Part shown: positions 40,580-50,990 of the stretch, piece after piece
Position numbering within the stretch: position 1 is the first letter of the stretch
Layout: each line of letters starts with the position of its first letter
From: Verrucomicrobiota bacterium
GTDB taxonomy: Bacteria > Verrucomicrobiota > Verrucomicrobiia > Limisphaerales > Pedosphaeraceae
NCBI GenBank assembly: GCA_021325145.1
Contig: JAJPHR010000051.1
Coordinates: forward strand, 90,252-154,251
Direction: 5' to 3'
DNA length: 64,000 nt
Made by a program: the position numbers and the translations under genes
Notes under the pieces: model-generated
The model's input: only the letters and a program-made list of their open reading frames with translations
Told to the model about the DNA's origin: nothing
The model's database searches: none

Positions 40580-43327
40580 ATGATTAAAGCAGCCTCACAC
40601 CTGTTCTGTGTAACCCTCCTGCTCGCCGCGGCTTCCGTCCCGGTTCGAGCCCAAGCCCAAACTAGTCCCGAAGATGTCAATCGCGCCGCCGAGGAAGCCG
40701 TCCGGCGCGAAGCCGACACCATCACTCTCCGCCAAAAACTCGAAAAAGCCGGAGTGGCACAACAGCGGGGTGAAATCGCGCTAGCTGTCAAACTGTATAA
40801 TGACTGCTGGAAACTGGTGCAGAGCATCGGCCCCAACGTGCCTCCGGAAGTTCAAGACCAGACCCGCTCTGGATTGACGGTCGTTCTGTTTGCTTCCGCC
40901 AAGGAAGCCCAGCAGCGAAAAGCCTATAAGGATGCCGATGATCGCTTCGGCCAAATCCTGGTGGTGGACCCCGGCAACCAGGAAGCGCTGGTTCGCAAAA
41001 GGGAAAATCAACGTTTGATCGATCTCCAGGAAGGCACGGTCCCCAGTGCCGACGTGATCGCCCAAACTCCCGTCTGGCACAGCAACGAAGTCCGCGTTGC
41101 CACCATGGTTCAGGACGGTAAGTTGCTCTTTGAAGCGGGCAAGCTCGATGATGCCGAAGCCAAATTGAGCCAGGCTTACAAGGAAGATCCGCAAAATGCC
41201 GCGGCGCATCAATATTTGGAAATGATCGCCGAAAAGCGAAGCGCGGATGCCCTGCGCCGGGTTGACCTTCAAGCGCGGCAGGGTTTTCTCCAGGTGGAAA
41301 AATCGTGGGATGTGCCGTTGCGCGGCGAAAGCAAACCGGCCCCCAACATCTTCAACCGCACCAACCTCGTCTATAGCACCAAGGGCCGGCAGGCCATCCT
41401 TTCCAAGCTCGATCGCATTCGCATCGACACCATCAAGTACAATGGGCTGACCCTGGAAGAAGTGGTGAATGACCTCAATGAGCGCGCCCGTTCGCGCGAC
41501 CCGGACAAGACGGGCGTCAATTTCTTTATCAATCGACAGACGGCCGCGCCTTCCGCCGGTGCACCCGGAGCGGTTGATCCCACCACGGGCCTGCCGGTTG
41601 CGCCGTTGCCGACCGAAGCGGTTGATATCGGCACCGCCATCACCGTGAAAATCACTCCCGGCCTGAACGACGTCCGTCTCGCGGACGTCCTGGATGCGAT
41701 TACGAAAACGGCAGACAAGCCGGGCACCATTGCGGGTAATCTCGTCTATTCGATTGAGGATTATGCTGTGGTCTTTTCCATAAAAAACACGGAACCCGTG
41801 CAGATGTACACCCGGTTCTTCCATATTGATCCGAACACCTTCAGGCAGGGCCTGGAAGGTGTGGGCTCCATTCCATTTGCCGACGTTCAATTGCAGAACG
41901 GCGGTGGCGCCGGCGGTGGCGGTGGCGGTGGTGGCGCTGGTGGTCAGAACGGGTCTGGAGCCGTTATTCCACGCGTAAATGTGGCTGGCGGCACCGCCGG
42001 GGGTGGCGGTGGCCGGGGCGGCGGCGCTACCGGCGGTGCGGGCGCGGCCAATGGGCTGCGGCTCCTCACTTCCAGTAATGACGTCAGTGAAGTCCAGGTT
42101 CAGGCGCGCAATTTCTTCATTGCGGCCGGTGTTGATTTGAACCCCGTCAATCCTCTCAACGTCGGTAAATCGATCTTCTTCAACGATCGCAAGGGCACCC
42201 TGATGGTGCATTCAACCGCCGCCGACCTCGATTTGATCGCCCAAGCCGTCGAAGCACTCAATCAGTCGCCACCCGAAATCAACATCAAGGCCAAGTTCGT
42301 GGAACTGACGCAGAACGACAATCGCGCGTTGGGCTTCGATTGGTATCTGGGCAACGTGATGCTGGGCGGCGGGCGCATTGCCGGCTCCGGCGGGACACAA
42401 CCCTCTCTGTCCAGCGCCCCTACGCTCGCGAATCCGGGCGACGGAACCACCAGCTTTTTCCCTGGTGTCGTTACCCCGGGTAACGCGACCTCAGTCGGTG
42501 CGAACACCTTGATCCCGCCGGCGTCTACCGATGGGCTGCTGTCCGGGGGCTTGCGCAATGCCCTCAATGCACCTGCCTTGGCCAGCATTACCGGGGTCCT
42601 GACCGATCCGCAATTCAGAATGGTAGTCCATGCCCTCGAACAGCGCGACGGGGTGGATTTAATGACCGCTCCCGAAGTGACCACCGAAAGCGGACGCCAG
42701 GCGCAAATGCAGGCGGTCGATATTCAGGCCATTGTCGTCGGCAATAACTTCCAGAACCAGCAAAACAACAGCTTCGGCGGCGTGCAGAATGGCGTGAATA
42801 CTCCCATTGTCTCCCAGCCCATTCAGATCCAGCCCGTCACCCAGTTGTTGCCCTTCGGTCCCGTGCTGGACGTGATCCCGTACGTTTCCGCCGATGAATA
42901 CTCGATTCAGATGACCATTATCCCGACGGTAACCGAGTTTATCGGTTACGATGACCCGGGTCCGTTCGTTCTCACCGCCCAATCAGCCGCCGCTGGCAGC
43001 ACGCCCGTCACGGCCCAATTGCCGCTGCCTCACTTCCGCCTGCGGCAGGTCGTCACCAGCGCCATCGTTTGGGATGCCCAGACGATTGTTCTGGGCGGCT
43101 TGATCACGGACAGCGTTTCGAAGGTCAAGGACAAGGTTCCGCTGTTGGGCGACATGCCCCTGGTGGGCCGTTTGTTCCGCAGCGAGTCTGTCAGCAAAAC
43201 GAAGAAGAATCTGTTGATCTTTGTTACTCCGACCATCATTAACCCGGACGGCACGCGCTTTCATTCGGACGATGAGATGCCCTTTGCCCAGAACAGCATC
43301 CCGCCCCAGAAACCTATTACCCAGTAA
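40580..43327 (+). CDS. Secretin (PilQ/GspD-type outer-membrane channel) with TPR-like N-terminus
   Basis: A 915-residue protein. After a signal peptide (ending VRAQ, residue 26) come TPR-like helices (about 60-240), then N-domains that bind the inner platform (about 300-420, LNDVRLADVLDAITKTADK), a long Gly-rich linker (about 440-490), and the secretin core with VPLLGDMPLVGRLFRSESVS and LLIFVTPTIINPDG. It would form the outer-membrane pore for the pilus or secreted proteins. It is the fourth gene of the locus, 25 bases from the third. No pilot lipoprotein gene is seen. Confidence 0.9.
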   Translation: MIKAASHLFCVTLLLAAASVPVRAQAQTSPEDVNRAAEEAVRREADTITLRQKLEKAGVAQQRGEIALAVKLYNDCWKLVQSIGPNVPPEVQDQTRSGLTVVLFASAKEAQQRKAYKDADDRFGQILVVDPGNQEALVRKRENQRLIDLQEGTVPSADVIAQTPVWHSNEVRVATMVQDGKLLFEAGKLDDAEAKLSQAYKEDPQNAAAHQYLEMIAEKRSADALRRVDLQARQGFLQVEKSWDVPLRGESKPAPNIFNRTNLVYSTKGRQAILSKLDRIRIDTIKYNGLTLEEVVNDLNERARSRDPDKTGVNFFINRQTAAPSAGAPGAVDPTTGLPVAPLPTEAVDIGTAITVKITPGLNDVRLADVLDAITKTADKPGTIAGNLVYSIEDYAVVFSIKNTEPVQMYTRFFHIDPNTFRQGLEGVGSIPFADVQLQNGGGAGGGGGGGGAGGQNGSGAVIPRVNVAGGTAGGGGGRGGGATGGAGAANGLRLLTSSNDVSEVQVQARNFFIAAGVDLNPVNPLNVGKSIFFNDRKGTLMVHSTAADLDLIAQAVEALNQSPPEINIKAKFVELTQNDNRALGFDWYLGNVMLGGGRIAGSGGTQPSLSSAPTLANPGDGTTSFFPGVVTPGNATSVGANTLIPPASTDGLLSGGLRNALNAPALASITGVLTDPQFRMVVHALEQRDGVDLMTAPEVTTESGRQAQMQAVDIQAIVVGNNFQNQQNNSFGGVQNGVNTPIVSQPIQIQPVTQLLPFGPVLDVIPYVSADEYSIQMTIIPTVTEFIGYDDPGPFVLTAQSAAAGSTPVTAQLPLPHFRLRQVVTSAIVWDAQTIVLGGLITDSVSKVKDKVPLLGDMPLVGRLFRSESVSKTKKNLLIFVTPTIINPDGTRFHSDDEMPFAQNSIPPQKPITQ

Positions 43328-43358
43328 GCGCGAGTCTTTGGAGGCGCAGGTTTGAAAC

Positions 43359-43390
43359 CTCCCCGCAGACTGGCAACCCAATGCGGGGAG
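43359..43390 (+). terminator. Hairpin after the secretin gene
   Basis: CTCCCCGCA / TGCGGGGAG, nine base pairs around a 14-base loop, 31 bases after the secretin stop. Just before it is GGTTTGAAACC. No T-run follows, so it may be a partial terminator or an RNA-processing or stability site rather than a full stop. Confidence 0.4.
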
Positions 43391-43582
43391 AAGCTTGCAA
43401 AACGCAATAGAGTGTACCGCAAAATCAATTGAAACGTGTTTATTCCCGTGCTCTTGCAACGTCACCTCGCTGCTGATCGCCAGTCCGATGGAACTCAGGA
43501 CTATCCGGCTTCGTATCCGCATTTTATCGGAAGAATTAATGGACAAGGTTATTTCGCCTTGCTAAAGTTACGTGAAAATCTT

Positions 43583-45520
43583 ATGTCACCTCTGCAGCGC
43601 GTGTGTAAAACGCTGGGGATTCTTGGTTTAACTTTGGCCTTTCCGGCCATGGTTTCCGCCCAGTCCGGTTCCGGTTACGTTACCAACGGAATCGAGTACG
43701 CTCCAGCGGGAGCATTGCCCGGGGACCAGATCGACGCCTCCATCAGCCTGAACACTTCCGGCGGTTACCTCGTTTGGGCGGACAACATCACCGACGGCAG
43801 CGGCTTCGGCATCAGCGCGGTGCGTTTGGACAGCACGTTCTCGCCAACGCTATCAAATTTCCGGATCAACCAGCAAGGCACCAACGATCAGGAACGGCCA
43901 CAAGTAACGCTGCTAAAGGGAGGCGGAGCGGCGATTGTATGGCAGGGTGGCAAGCAAAGCTTCCAGCACATTTACGCCGCCTTTCTTTCCGTGAGTAACA
44001 CCTTTGTGGCGCGTGATGTTCCGGTAAATGTAGCCACTAATTATCAAAGCAACCCAGGCATTGCGACTCTGACCAATGGCACCGTCGTCATGGTCTGGGC
44101 CAGCCGGGGTCAGGATAATGCGGATGGCATGCAGGGAGTTTACGGCCGGTTGTTCACTGCCACTGGAACTCCGTTAGGCGGCGAAATTCCGGTGAACCAA
44201 TTTAACTCTTGGAACCAACGGACACCCGCGGTGGCGGCGTTGAGCGGCGGCAACTTCATTGTCGCCTGGGTTTCGGAAAGGCAACGGTCCGTCCAGGCAG
44301 TTAATCCGGATGGGAGCGCGGGCAGCGGGCGCGACAGCGTGGATGTTTACGCCCGTCTTTTTAATAGCGCCGGCGTTGCCTTGGGCAACGAATTTCTGGT
44401 CAATACTTCGACGAATACTTGTGCCGATCCCAGCGTTACCGGCGCTTCGGACGGCACCTTTGTGGTGGCTTGGGGTGAAAAAGATCCGCTGGTCGTCAAT
44501 AATGGCTGGGATATTTATGCCCGGCGCTTTTCGGCGGCGGGAATCGGCAGTTCTGTTCAGCGCGTAAATACCCAGCGCTACGGTGACCAGTTCCGGCCGA
44601 AATTGAGTTCGGCGGGGACGGATTATCTTGTGGTCTGGACGAGCATGGGACAGGACGGATCACGGGAAGGCGTGTTTGGCCAGTTTTTGCACGGAGATGG
44701 CTCGCTCGCCGGCGGTGAATTTCGCGTAAACACTACGGTCATAAACCAGCAAACCCTCCCGGCTGTGGCTTCGGATGGCGTCGGACGCTTTTTGGTTGTC
44801 TGGTCGAGTTACTCGGGCGGTGTCAACAGTCTCGATCTGAATGCCCAGCGTTATGCCACCTACCAGGCGCCCCTGTTCGCTCCGGCTCCGCCTATCGTCA
44901 GTGCGCTTGCTGACTATGCGCTCAGTGTGACCTGGGCGCCGCTGGCCGGGTTTAATGTGGATCATTGGCAGCTTTACGTCGATACCAATGGCACACCGGA
45001 GTTAACTACCAACACCTATTGGCAGAACCAGAGTTTGCAATCCTTGGATGACGGCTATGCCGCAGGGAGCACACATACTTTTCAACTCGCTTATGTCCTT
45101 ACTGACGGCCGCCAGTCTCCGCTCTCTGCTGTGGCTACGGGCAAAACTTGGGGGAATGATCGGAACAACGATGGCCTGCCTGATGATTGGGAAACTATGT
45201 ATTGGGGAACCAATCGACTCAACTGGCCGAGATCGAACACCCAGTTGGCTCCTGGCGTAACCGCGCTGATGATCTTTGAAGAGGGAGCCAACCCCCTTGA
45301 TCCGAACACTTGGCTGCAGGTCAAAATGATGAACAGCCCGGAGGGCTGGTTTCTCGCCTGGAATACCGTGGTGGGCGGCATTTACCAGGTCCAGAGCAGC
45401 GTGGATCTCAAGTCCTGGACGAATCTGGGAACACCACGATTCGCGGCAGGCGCGACGGATTCCATTTATTTAGGCCCTTCCGGCAAAAGTTACTACCGGA
45501 TCACGCGGCTGATTTACTAG
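43583..45520 (+). CDS. Secreted propeller-like repeat protein
   Basis: A 645-residue protein with a signal peptide (residues 1-23, ending VSAQ). The first 420 residues hold about seven copies of a beta-strand unit of the form 'G-F-VAW-S---Q-----VY-RLF---G-PLG-EI-VN' (for example FIVAWVSERQR and FLVVWSSYSGG), which probably fold as a propeller. A fibronectin type III-like domain follows (about 430-530), then a calcium-binding DRNNDGLPDDWE, and a C-terminal YQVQSSVDLKSWTNLG module typical of exported Verrucomicrobia proteins. I start it at the ATG at 43583 in front of the signal peptide. It is the first of five large secreted genes after the secretin. Confidence 0.8.
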   Translation: MSPLQRVCKTLGILGLTLAFPAMVSAQSGSGYVTNGIEYAPAGALPGDQIDASISLNTSGGYLVWADNITDGSGFGISAVRLDSTFSPTLSNFRINQQGTNDQERPQVTLLKGGGAAIVWQGGKQSFQHIYAAFLSVSNTFVARDVPVNVATNYQSNPGIATLTNGTVVMVWASRGQDNADGMQGVYGRLFTATGTPLGGEIPVNQFNSWNQRTPAVAALSGGNFIVAWVSERQRSVQAVNPDGSAGSGRDSVDVYARLFNSAGVALGNEFLVNTSTNTCADPSVTGASDGTFVVAWGEKDPLVVNNGWDIYARRFSAAGIGSSVQRVNTQRYGDQFRPKLSSAGTDYLVVWTSMGQDGSREGVFGQFLHGDGSLAGGEFRVNTTVINQQTLPAVASDGVGRFLVVWSSYSGGVNSLDLNAQRYATYQAPLFAPAPPIVSALADYALSVTWAPLAGFNVDHWQLYVDTNGTPELTTNTYWQNQSLQSLDDGYAAGSTHTFQLAYVLTDGRQSPLSAVATGKTWGNDRNNDGLPDDWETMYWGTNRLNWPRSNTQLAPGVTALMIFEEGANPLDPNTWLQVKMMNSPEGWFLAWNTVVGGIYQVQSSVDLKSWTNLGTPRFAAGATDSIYLGPSGKSYYRITRLIY

Positions 45521-45521
45521 A

Positions 45522-47783
45522 ATGTTTATGTGTCGATCACTTAAAGAATTGTGGCTGGCTTTGATCCTTCTGGCAGCCACAGGCCCTTCTGTATTCGGGT
45601 TCTCGCTGTTGGGACCTCTGACCACCCAGCCGGCTGGGGAGCCTTGGCAACTACCCGTGATCGGTTACGATTTGGGGGGGGACATCGGCACACCAAAGAA
45701 TCTTGGAGAAGGCTACCGCTGGAACACTCCAAATCTCTACTACGCCTGCGATTCCACCTTTCAAAACTATTTTGGAAGCAACGGTTTGGCTGCCATTGAC
45801 CAGGCGTTCGGAGTTTATAACGACCTCGCCCCGCTGACCACTTATACCTCCGACCTGTCGGAGTGGCCGCTGACGACCAGCCGCATCAATTACCGCGCCC
45901 AGGCCCTCGGCTTGGTCGATATCAAGTCGGTGACCATGTGCTTCCTGGCTGAGCAGTTGGGTCTGGCTGAACCTGATCGCTATGTCTGGACCCTGCATGA
46001 CCGCTTTCTTCCGACCGGCGGGACTTGCCCGCTGGATGAGATCTATTTTGTCGTGCGGCGAAATTTCGATCCGGTCACCTATGAGTACAGCAGCTTCATC
46101 AACGGCGTGCTCTACAGTTACGAGATCTTCGAATTCTGCACCGGGACAACCCCGCTTGCTTTTGCCGGCCCCTTCCCGGTGGATGTGGCCCAGGCCTCTG
46201 ACACCTTCACGGCCATTGCGTCGGATGATGCCCTGGTGACACATCTGGGTTTGTACTATACCGGTCTTACCAAAGATGATGTAGGCGGATTTCGTTACCT
46301 AATGGGGACCAACCGCCTGGTAGTCGAATCCGCTGACACGAACAGCTTCATGCAAATCACCAATAACTCGCTGCAGCTACTGGTGACCTCGAATCTGACC
46401 ACCCTCGCGGCGGCGGCGTTGACCAATCCTCCCGCGACTTTGCTGACGCTTTTCCCCGGATTGGTCATCAATAATTTTACCCAGGGGTTCTCAAATATTG
46501 TCACCACCAATATTTTCGCTTATCTCACCAACTTTAACTTCAGCCCTCCCGGCACTGCCACCCTGGTGGTCGGCACAAATTATACGACCAATGTGGCGCC
46601 GATCTTTTTCTATCAGTTCGGCAACGTCATAACCAACAACCTTTACGCGAACGGATTCGTGACCATCCAAACGATCAGCAACGGGATTCCGCCGTTCTCC
46701 CCGCCGGGAACCGCCCCGCGTTTGATCACTAACACCATCACCACCCAGGCTAATTTCCCCAATGGCAGCTTTTTCCTGCTCCCCACCAACGCATTGTGCG
46801 GTTTCAGCATCGTGAGCACGCAGTTGGTGACGGTGACCCCGTTGACGAATGTTATCGTCTCGGCCACCATTGCTCCCGGGACGGTCAATAGCAACAATCT
46901 CTCCTTTACTGAAAGCATCATCACCTATTCCACCAACTACTTCCTGATCGTTTCGATTCCGCAATGTTCCAACACGAATACCGTGGCGTTGCGCGAGGGC
47001 ATCGACAAAGTCAATTTCTTCCGCCGTGACTTTGACTCACTCCTCAGCCAGCTTTGGGCTCCGATCACCAATTCCTACACCCTGACCGCCATCTCCAACA
47101 ACGCCCCGATGGTTCAAACATTTTTCCGTGTGGTCACCGCCCCGGATATTCTCATTTCCGCGGCAGACCTTACGAGCGGCCCCGGCTCACCAGTCCATTT
47201 TGACTTGGAATATACCCGGTCCATCAACTACGACACCGGAACAACTCCTGCGACCTTGGGAGGCCCAGGCAATATCCGGCCCAGGGTGAATTACACCCTC
47301 AACAAAAATGGCCCCGTTTATTTTAACCCGGGCACATTCTTTGTCGGCACGGCGATTACCATATCCAATGCTCCAGTCGTCAAAAATGAGGGTACGGGCA
47401 TCCTCGATTTTCTATGGGGCTCATTCGACGGAACCACCAATGCCCCGATCGTTTATCCGAGCGGAACCAGCCTTGCCAACATCGAGAACCAGGTGTTCTT
47501 GCAGATTATGGTCAGCGGACCCCTGCCGGCTGGAAACGTAAATGTGCCTTATAGTGTGCAACTTCAGGCCAACGGCTTCCAACCGCCTTTCACCTGGTCG
47601 CTGGCGCCTGATTCGCCGGGACTGCCCCCCGGGCTGGCTCCGCCCGCAGTCCAGGGTGACTCCAGCATTGCGGTTATTTCCGGCACCCCAACCACGCCGG
47701 GGATATATGATTTCTTCATTCAGGTTCAGGATTCAGGTGGCCGGACCACCCAACGGAATTTTTCCATCGAGATTGACCCATGA
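45522..47783 (+). CDS. Secreted Thr/Asn-rich protein with C-terminal Ig-like domain
   Basis: A 753-residue protein starting one base after the previous stop. A signal peptide (about 10-27) precedes a globular part (about 30-270) with GLAAIDQAFGVYND, RINYRAQALGLVDIKSVTM and YVWTLHDRF. These remind me of an uncharacterised verrucomicrobial family. No HExxH or other catalytic motif was found. A central region of short beta strands rich in T, N and F follows. The C-terminal 110 residues (VPYSVQLQANGFQPPFTWSL and SGTPTTPGIYDF) are a putative Ig-type (He_PIG) domain. Probably surface-attached; function unknown. Confidence 0.75.
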   Translation: MFMCRSLKELWLALILLAATGPSVFGFSLLGPLTTQPAGEPWQLPVIGYDLGGDIGTPKNLGEGYRWNTPNLYYACDSTFQNYFGSNGLAAIDQAFGVYNDLAPLTTYTSDLSEWPLTTSRINYRAQALGLVDIKSVTMCFLAEQLGLAEPDRYVWTLHDRFLPTGGTCPLDEIYFVVRRNFDPVTYEYSSFINGVLYSYEIFEFCTGTTPLAFAGPFPVDVAQASDTFTAIASDDALVTHLGLYYTGLTKDDVGGFRYLMGTNRLVVESADTNSFMQITNNSLQLLVTSNLTTLAAAALTNPPATLLTLFPGLVINNFTQGFSNIVTTNIFAYLTNFNFSPPGTATLVVGTNYTTNVAPIFFYQFGNVITNNLYANGFVTIQTISNGIPPFSPPGTAPRLITNTITTQANFPNGSFFLLPTNALCGFSIVSTQLVTVTPLTNVIVSATIAPGTVNSNNLSFTESIITYSTNYFLIVSIPQCSNTNTVALREGIDKVNFFRRDFDSLLSQLWAPITNSYTLTAISNNAPMVQTFFRVVTAPDILISAADLTSGPGSPVHFDLEYTRSINYDTGTTPATLGGPGNIRPRVNYTLNKNGPVYFNPGTFFVGTAITISNAPVVKNEGTGILDFLWGSFDGTTNAPIVYPSGTSLANIENQVFLQIMVSGPLPAGNVNVPYSVQLQANGFQPPFTWSLAPDSPGLPPGLAPPAVQGDSSIAVISGTPTTPGIYDFFIQVQDSGGRTTQRNFSIEIDP

Positions 47784-47820
47784 AGACTGGCACCGACTCA
47801 GTTTCCAGACCACAAGTTGT

Positions 47821-50800
47821 ATGAAGCGATTAATTTTGGCTGTTTTCCTTGCTGCGGCGGCACGTGCCGTCATTGCGGCGCAACCCGCTTTCATCAACAA
47901 CGGCGTGATCACCAACGCCGCTGACGCCCAGGTTCCCGCCACCAACTATATCAACAACGGCGTCATCGACCTTACCTTTCAGACTGGCACCGGTTCGGTC
48001 ATTCCGGGTTTCAACGCGCTCATCTTTAATTTCTCAGCCCCGCTCTTCGATTTCACCGATGTCCAGAATTATACGAATCGGGGCTTGATGGCCATCGATA
48101 CTGGCTTCCGCTTCGACACTGCCCCTTCCGGTGCTCCGGGAGACACTGCACCCCGTCACATGGCCAAGAGCTTCGTCAATTCCAATCCCGGACAGGTGGT
48201 GGTTGGTTCGGTCACGAACGGTCTCTCCCTGAATAGCTTCTTCTTCTTTTTCGGTCTGGCTGCGCCTCAAATACGCGTTTCAGCGACCAATGTGGTCAAT
48301 TCGAGTTTGCTGGACGTTGGCGATACGGGCTTGATTACCATCGACGGCAACGATGTAAATCTCAGCCGCGGCGCGTTAAATGTGGAGGGGTCGCTTACCT
48401 TCAATGGCCTTTTCTTCGGTCTTACCAATTTCTTCGTTCCGTTGAACGTGAGCATCTTCCCGCAATACTGGGGCGTGGGCAGGGAAACCAATGTGATGTC
48501 GCAGGCCAATTTTACGCTGCCGACTGTTTTCAGTCCGCTGCACCAGGTGAATGATCAATTCAATAACACCTTGTTTACCCAGGTGCTCCCGACCGGTGTT
48601 AAAGCGTTTATGCTGCTTGGCGGTGATGTGTCAAACAATGTCACCCAGGTGGTTTTTGTCGGCAACACTAACAGCGCGATTGCCACCGATGTGCGCTGGT
48701 TTGCCAACACTGTTAACCCGGCTGACATGAGCACTCCCATTGTTCAATGGTTCACTGTGATCACCAACAATCCCACTCTGGCTCCGATCACCAACACTCT
48801 CTACTTGGAAGATGTATTCGGCTCGCAAACCAACTTCCAAGTGCTCACGAATACGTTCACGCTGGGCGGACAGCCGGTTGAATCGCCGTTTAACTATCTG
48901 TTCTTCCAAAACTTCCAAGGCTACAGCAACCTGTTTGAAAGCCCTTTTACCTATAATCCCGCATTCCTTGCCGGCAGCGCGGGAGTGACGAATCAGTACT
49001 CCGCCTTTGGTGTGAGTCTCCAGCCGGTTACGGCTGTTCCAGATCCGAGCATTCCGACCTCCACCATCACGAATTTGCCGGGCCGCGTCGAAATCAACGC
49101 CCGCCAAACGCTGGATTTGACCCAGACCCGCATCACTGGGCCGAATTATCTGCGGCTGACGGCGACCAACCATTTTGTCGGCAGCGCGGGGGCCAACATC
49201 GTTTTTCCCAACGCCGATATCACACTGGCCACGACCAATGGCTCCCTCAATGTTTCCAACCTCGTCGCGCCGTTCGTAGGGGACTTCGACGGAAACATCT
49301 TCATGTGGAGCGCTCGGTGGACGAATATCGATGCCTTCGGGATCACCAACAAGTTCCACATCCTGATGGTGGATACGCGATTGGACACCACTGCTCCCTG
49401 CCAGATTTTGAATCTCTCTTTGAATAGCACGAACAAGACCGCGCCAAATTCGCCGGGGAGTATCCAGGTGAGCGACATCCTCGACGTCAGTCAGACTCTT
49501 CTCTTGGATGCGGACCGGTTGACCATCGCGAGCAATGCGCCAGGCGCGGCAGATCCCGCCGGCCAACTCAACCTGGCCTCAGGCAACATTATCTGGTCTT
49601 CCAGCCTCCCCCTGTTGCGGAACCTCACGAACTCAGGCCAAATCACGACCCCGAATTCCATCTATTTCCAGGTGCGGCAGAATCCCGACTTTCCAACGGC
49701 CTCCGACGGGCCGTACACCAACTTTGTCAACCATGGGCTGATCAGCTCTGCGGGCAACCTCATCTGGGCTAATTACGTCGAAAACACCGCTTCAGGCCAG
49801 GTGGCGACCAATGGTCTCCTCTTCAGTACGAATAAGGCGTTGATTACTTCGGCCAATGGCCCGATCGAAGTGCAAGCCAGCACCGCCTTGTTATCCAATG
49901 GCGTATTCAGTGCCTTGGGCTTTGGCGGTGACATGAGTCTGATTGCCGGGAACTTGACGATGAGCAACCATAGCCTGCTGGCCAGCGGCAACCTGACTGT
50001 CATCGTCACGAACCAGCTTAACTCCTCCACCACCAACGGCCGGCTCTGGACGAATTATTGGCAAATGGGCGACGGCTTGAATGTGCCTTTGAAACCGGCG
50101 AATGGCGATCTGCTGGGCACCACCATCAGTAGCACCGCCCAGCCGTTCCAGGAGTCGCTTACTATCTGGCCTGGATTGGATGTCGGCAACAACCCCGCAG
50201 GTTTTACCAATAACCTGTCGGTCGGCCACCTGATTCTCAACGCGGTAAATTCCCAGAGCACCTTCAGGTTCACCGGCGCGTCGGGCAATAACGCCATGTA
50301 TGTGGATCTCATCGACCTCGTCGGTTCCGCCACCAACCGTGACAACACCAACTACACGGCGTTTAACATCGACCCGGGCATGAAGATTTATTTCGGCGAC
50401 GCGCAGCAGGGAGGTTTCGACGTGTCCGAGAAGCTTAATGGAGCCAACAATGGGCGGTTCCTTTGGGTTTCGAATTGGAACGACGGGCCGTTCAGTTCCA
50501 CCAACCTCGTTTATCCCTCGGGAACGAACTACAGCTTCAACCGGGCGCTGGTGATCAGTTGCGACACCGACTCCGACGGGGATGGCATTCCCAACTGCAT
50601 CGATTCCACCCCCATCCTCACGCCGGACACCATCGCTTTGCGCGTGAGCCTGACCAATGCTCCGTCCCCGAAAGTGCTCGTGAGCTGGCAGACCCTCGCT
50701 TACTCCACCAATTATCTGTATGCCCGCACCAACCTGGGCAGTCCCAACTGGGTGCTGGTGACGAATTTCGTTCAGGGCCCGGTGATCGGACCGGTAACCA

Positions 50801-50865
50801 TAACCAACTCGGCCAGGGGGAGCGGTGGCTCGCTTTACCGGGTGATGATCAATCCCAAGCGATGA
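47821..50865 (+). CDS. Large secreted beta-helix-like protein
   Basis: A 1,014-residue protein starting with a signal peptide (MKRLILAVFLAAAARAVIAA). The start at 47821 sits just after the previous gene stop by 37 bases; a longer frame upstream overlaps that gene. Short beta-rich units dominate (NNGVITNA, NYINNGVIDL, LMAIDTGFRF, LNLASGNI), similar to the haemagglutinin-type beta-helix of autotransporter-like proteins. A calcium-binding DTDSDGDGIPNCID lies near residue 920, followed by a C-terminal module with VLVSWQTLAYSTNYLYARTN. No catalytic residues were found. Confidence 0.75.
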   Translation: MKRLILAVFLAAAARAVIAAQPAFINNGVITNAADAQVPATNYINNGVIDLTFQTGTGSVIPGFNALIFNFSAPLFDFTDVQNYTNRGLMAIDTGFRFDTAPSGAPGDTAPRHMAKSFVNSNPGQVVVGSVTNGLSLNSFFFFFGLAAPQIRVSATNVVNSSLLDVGDTGLITIDGNDVNLSRGALNVEGSLTFNGLFFGLTNFFVPLNVSIFPQYWGVGRETNVMSQANFTLPTVFSPLHQVNDQFNNTLFTQVLPTGVKAFMLLGGDVSNNVTQVVFVGNTNSAIATDVRWFANTVNPADMSTPIVQWFTVITNNPTLAPITNTLYLEDVFGSQTNFQVLTNTFTLGGQPVESPFNYLFFQNFQGYSNLFESPFTYNPAFLAGSAGVTNQYSAFGVSLQPVTAVPDPSIPTSTITNLPGRVEINARQTLDLTQTRITGPNYLRLTATNHFVGSAGANIVFPNADITLATTNGSLNVSNLVAPFVGDFDGNIFMWSARWTNIDAFGITNKFHILMVDTRLDTTAPCQILNLSLNSTNKTAPNSPGSIQVSDILDVSQTLLLDADRLTIASNAPGAADPAGQLNLASGNIIWSSSLPLLRNLTNSGQITTPNSIYFQVRQNPDFPTASDGPYTNFVNHGLISSAGNLIWANYVENTASGQVATNGLLFSTNKALITSANGPIEVQASTALLSNGVFSALGFGGDMSLIAGNLTMSNHSLLASGNLTVIVTNQLNSSTTNGRLWTNYWQMGDGLNVPLKPANGDLLGTTISSTAQPFQESLTIWPGLDVGNNPAGFTNNLSVGHLILNAVNSQSTFRFTGASGNNAMYVDLIDLVGSATNRDNTNYTAFNIDPGMKIYFGDAQQGGFDVSEKLNGANNGRFLWVSNWNDGPFSSTNLVYPSGTNYSFNRALVISCDTDSDGDGIPNCIDSTPILTPDTIALRVSLTNAPSPKVLVSWQTLAYSTNYLYARTNLGSPNWVLVTNFVQGPVIGPVTITNSARGSGGSLYRVMINPKR

Positions 50866-50990
50866 CCCGCGGGCATCCTGGATTGCGAGTGATTTTGATT
50901 TTGAACGGGAAAGCGCGGAGCGCTGGATGTTGTTGGCGCTCTGCTGGAATGGGTTTCGGTCGGTGAATTGAATCTAGTCGGAAGGACATT

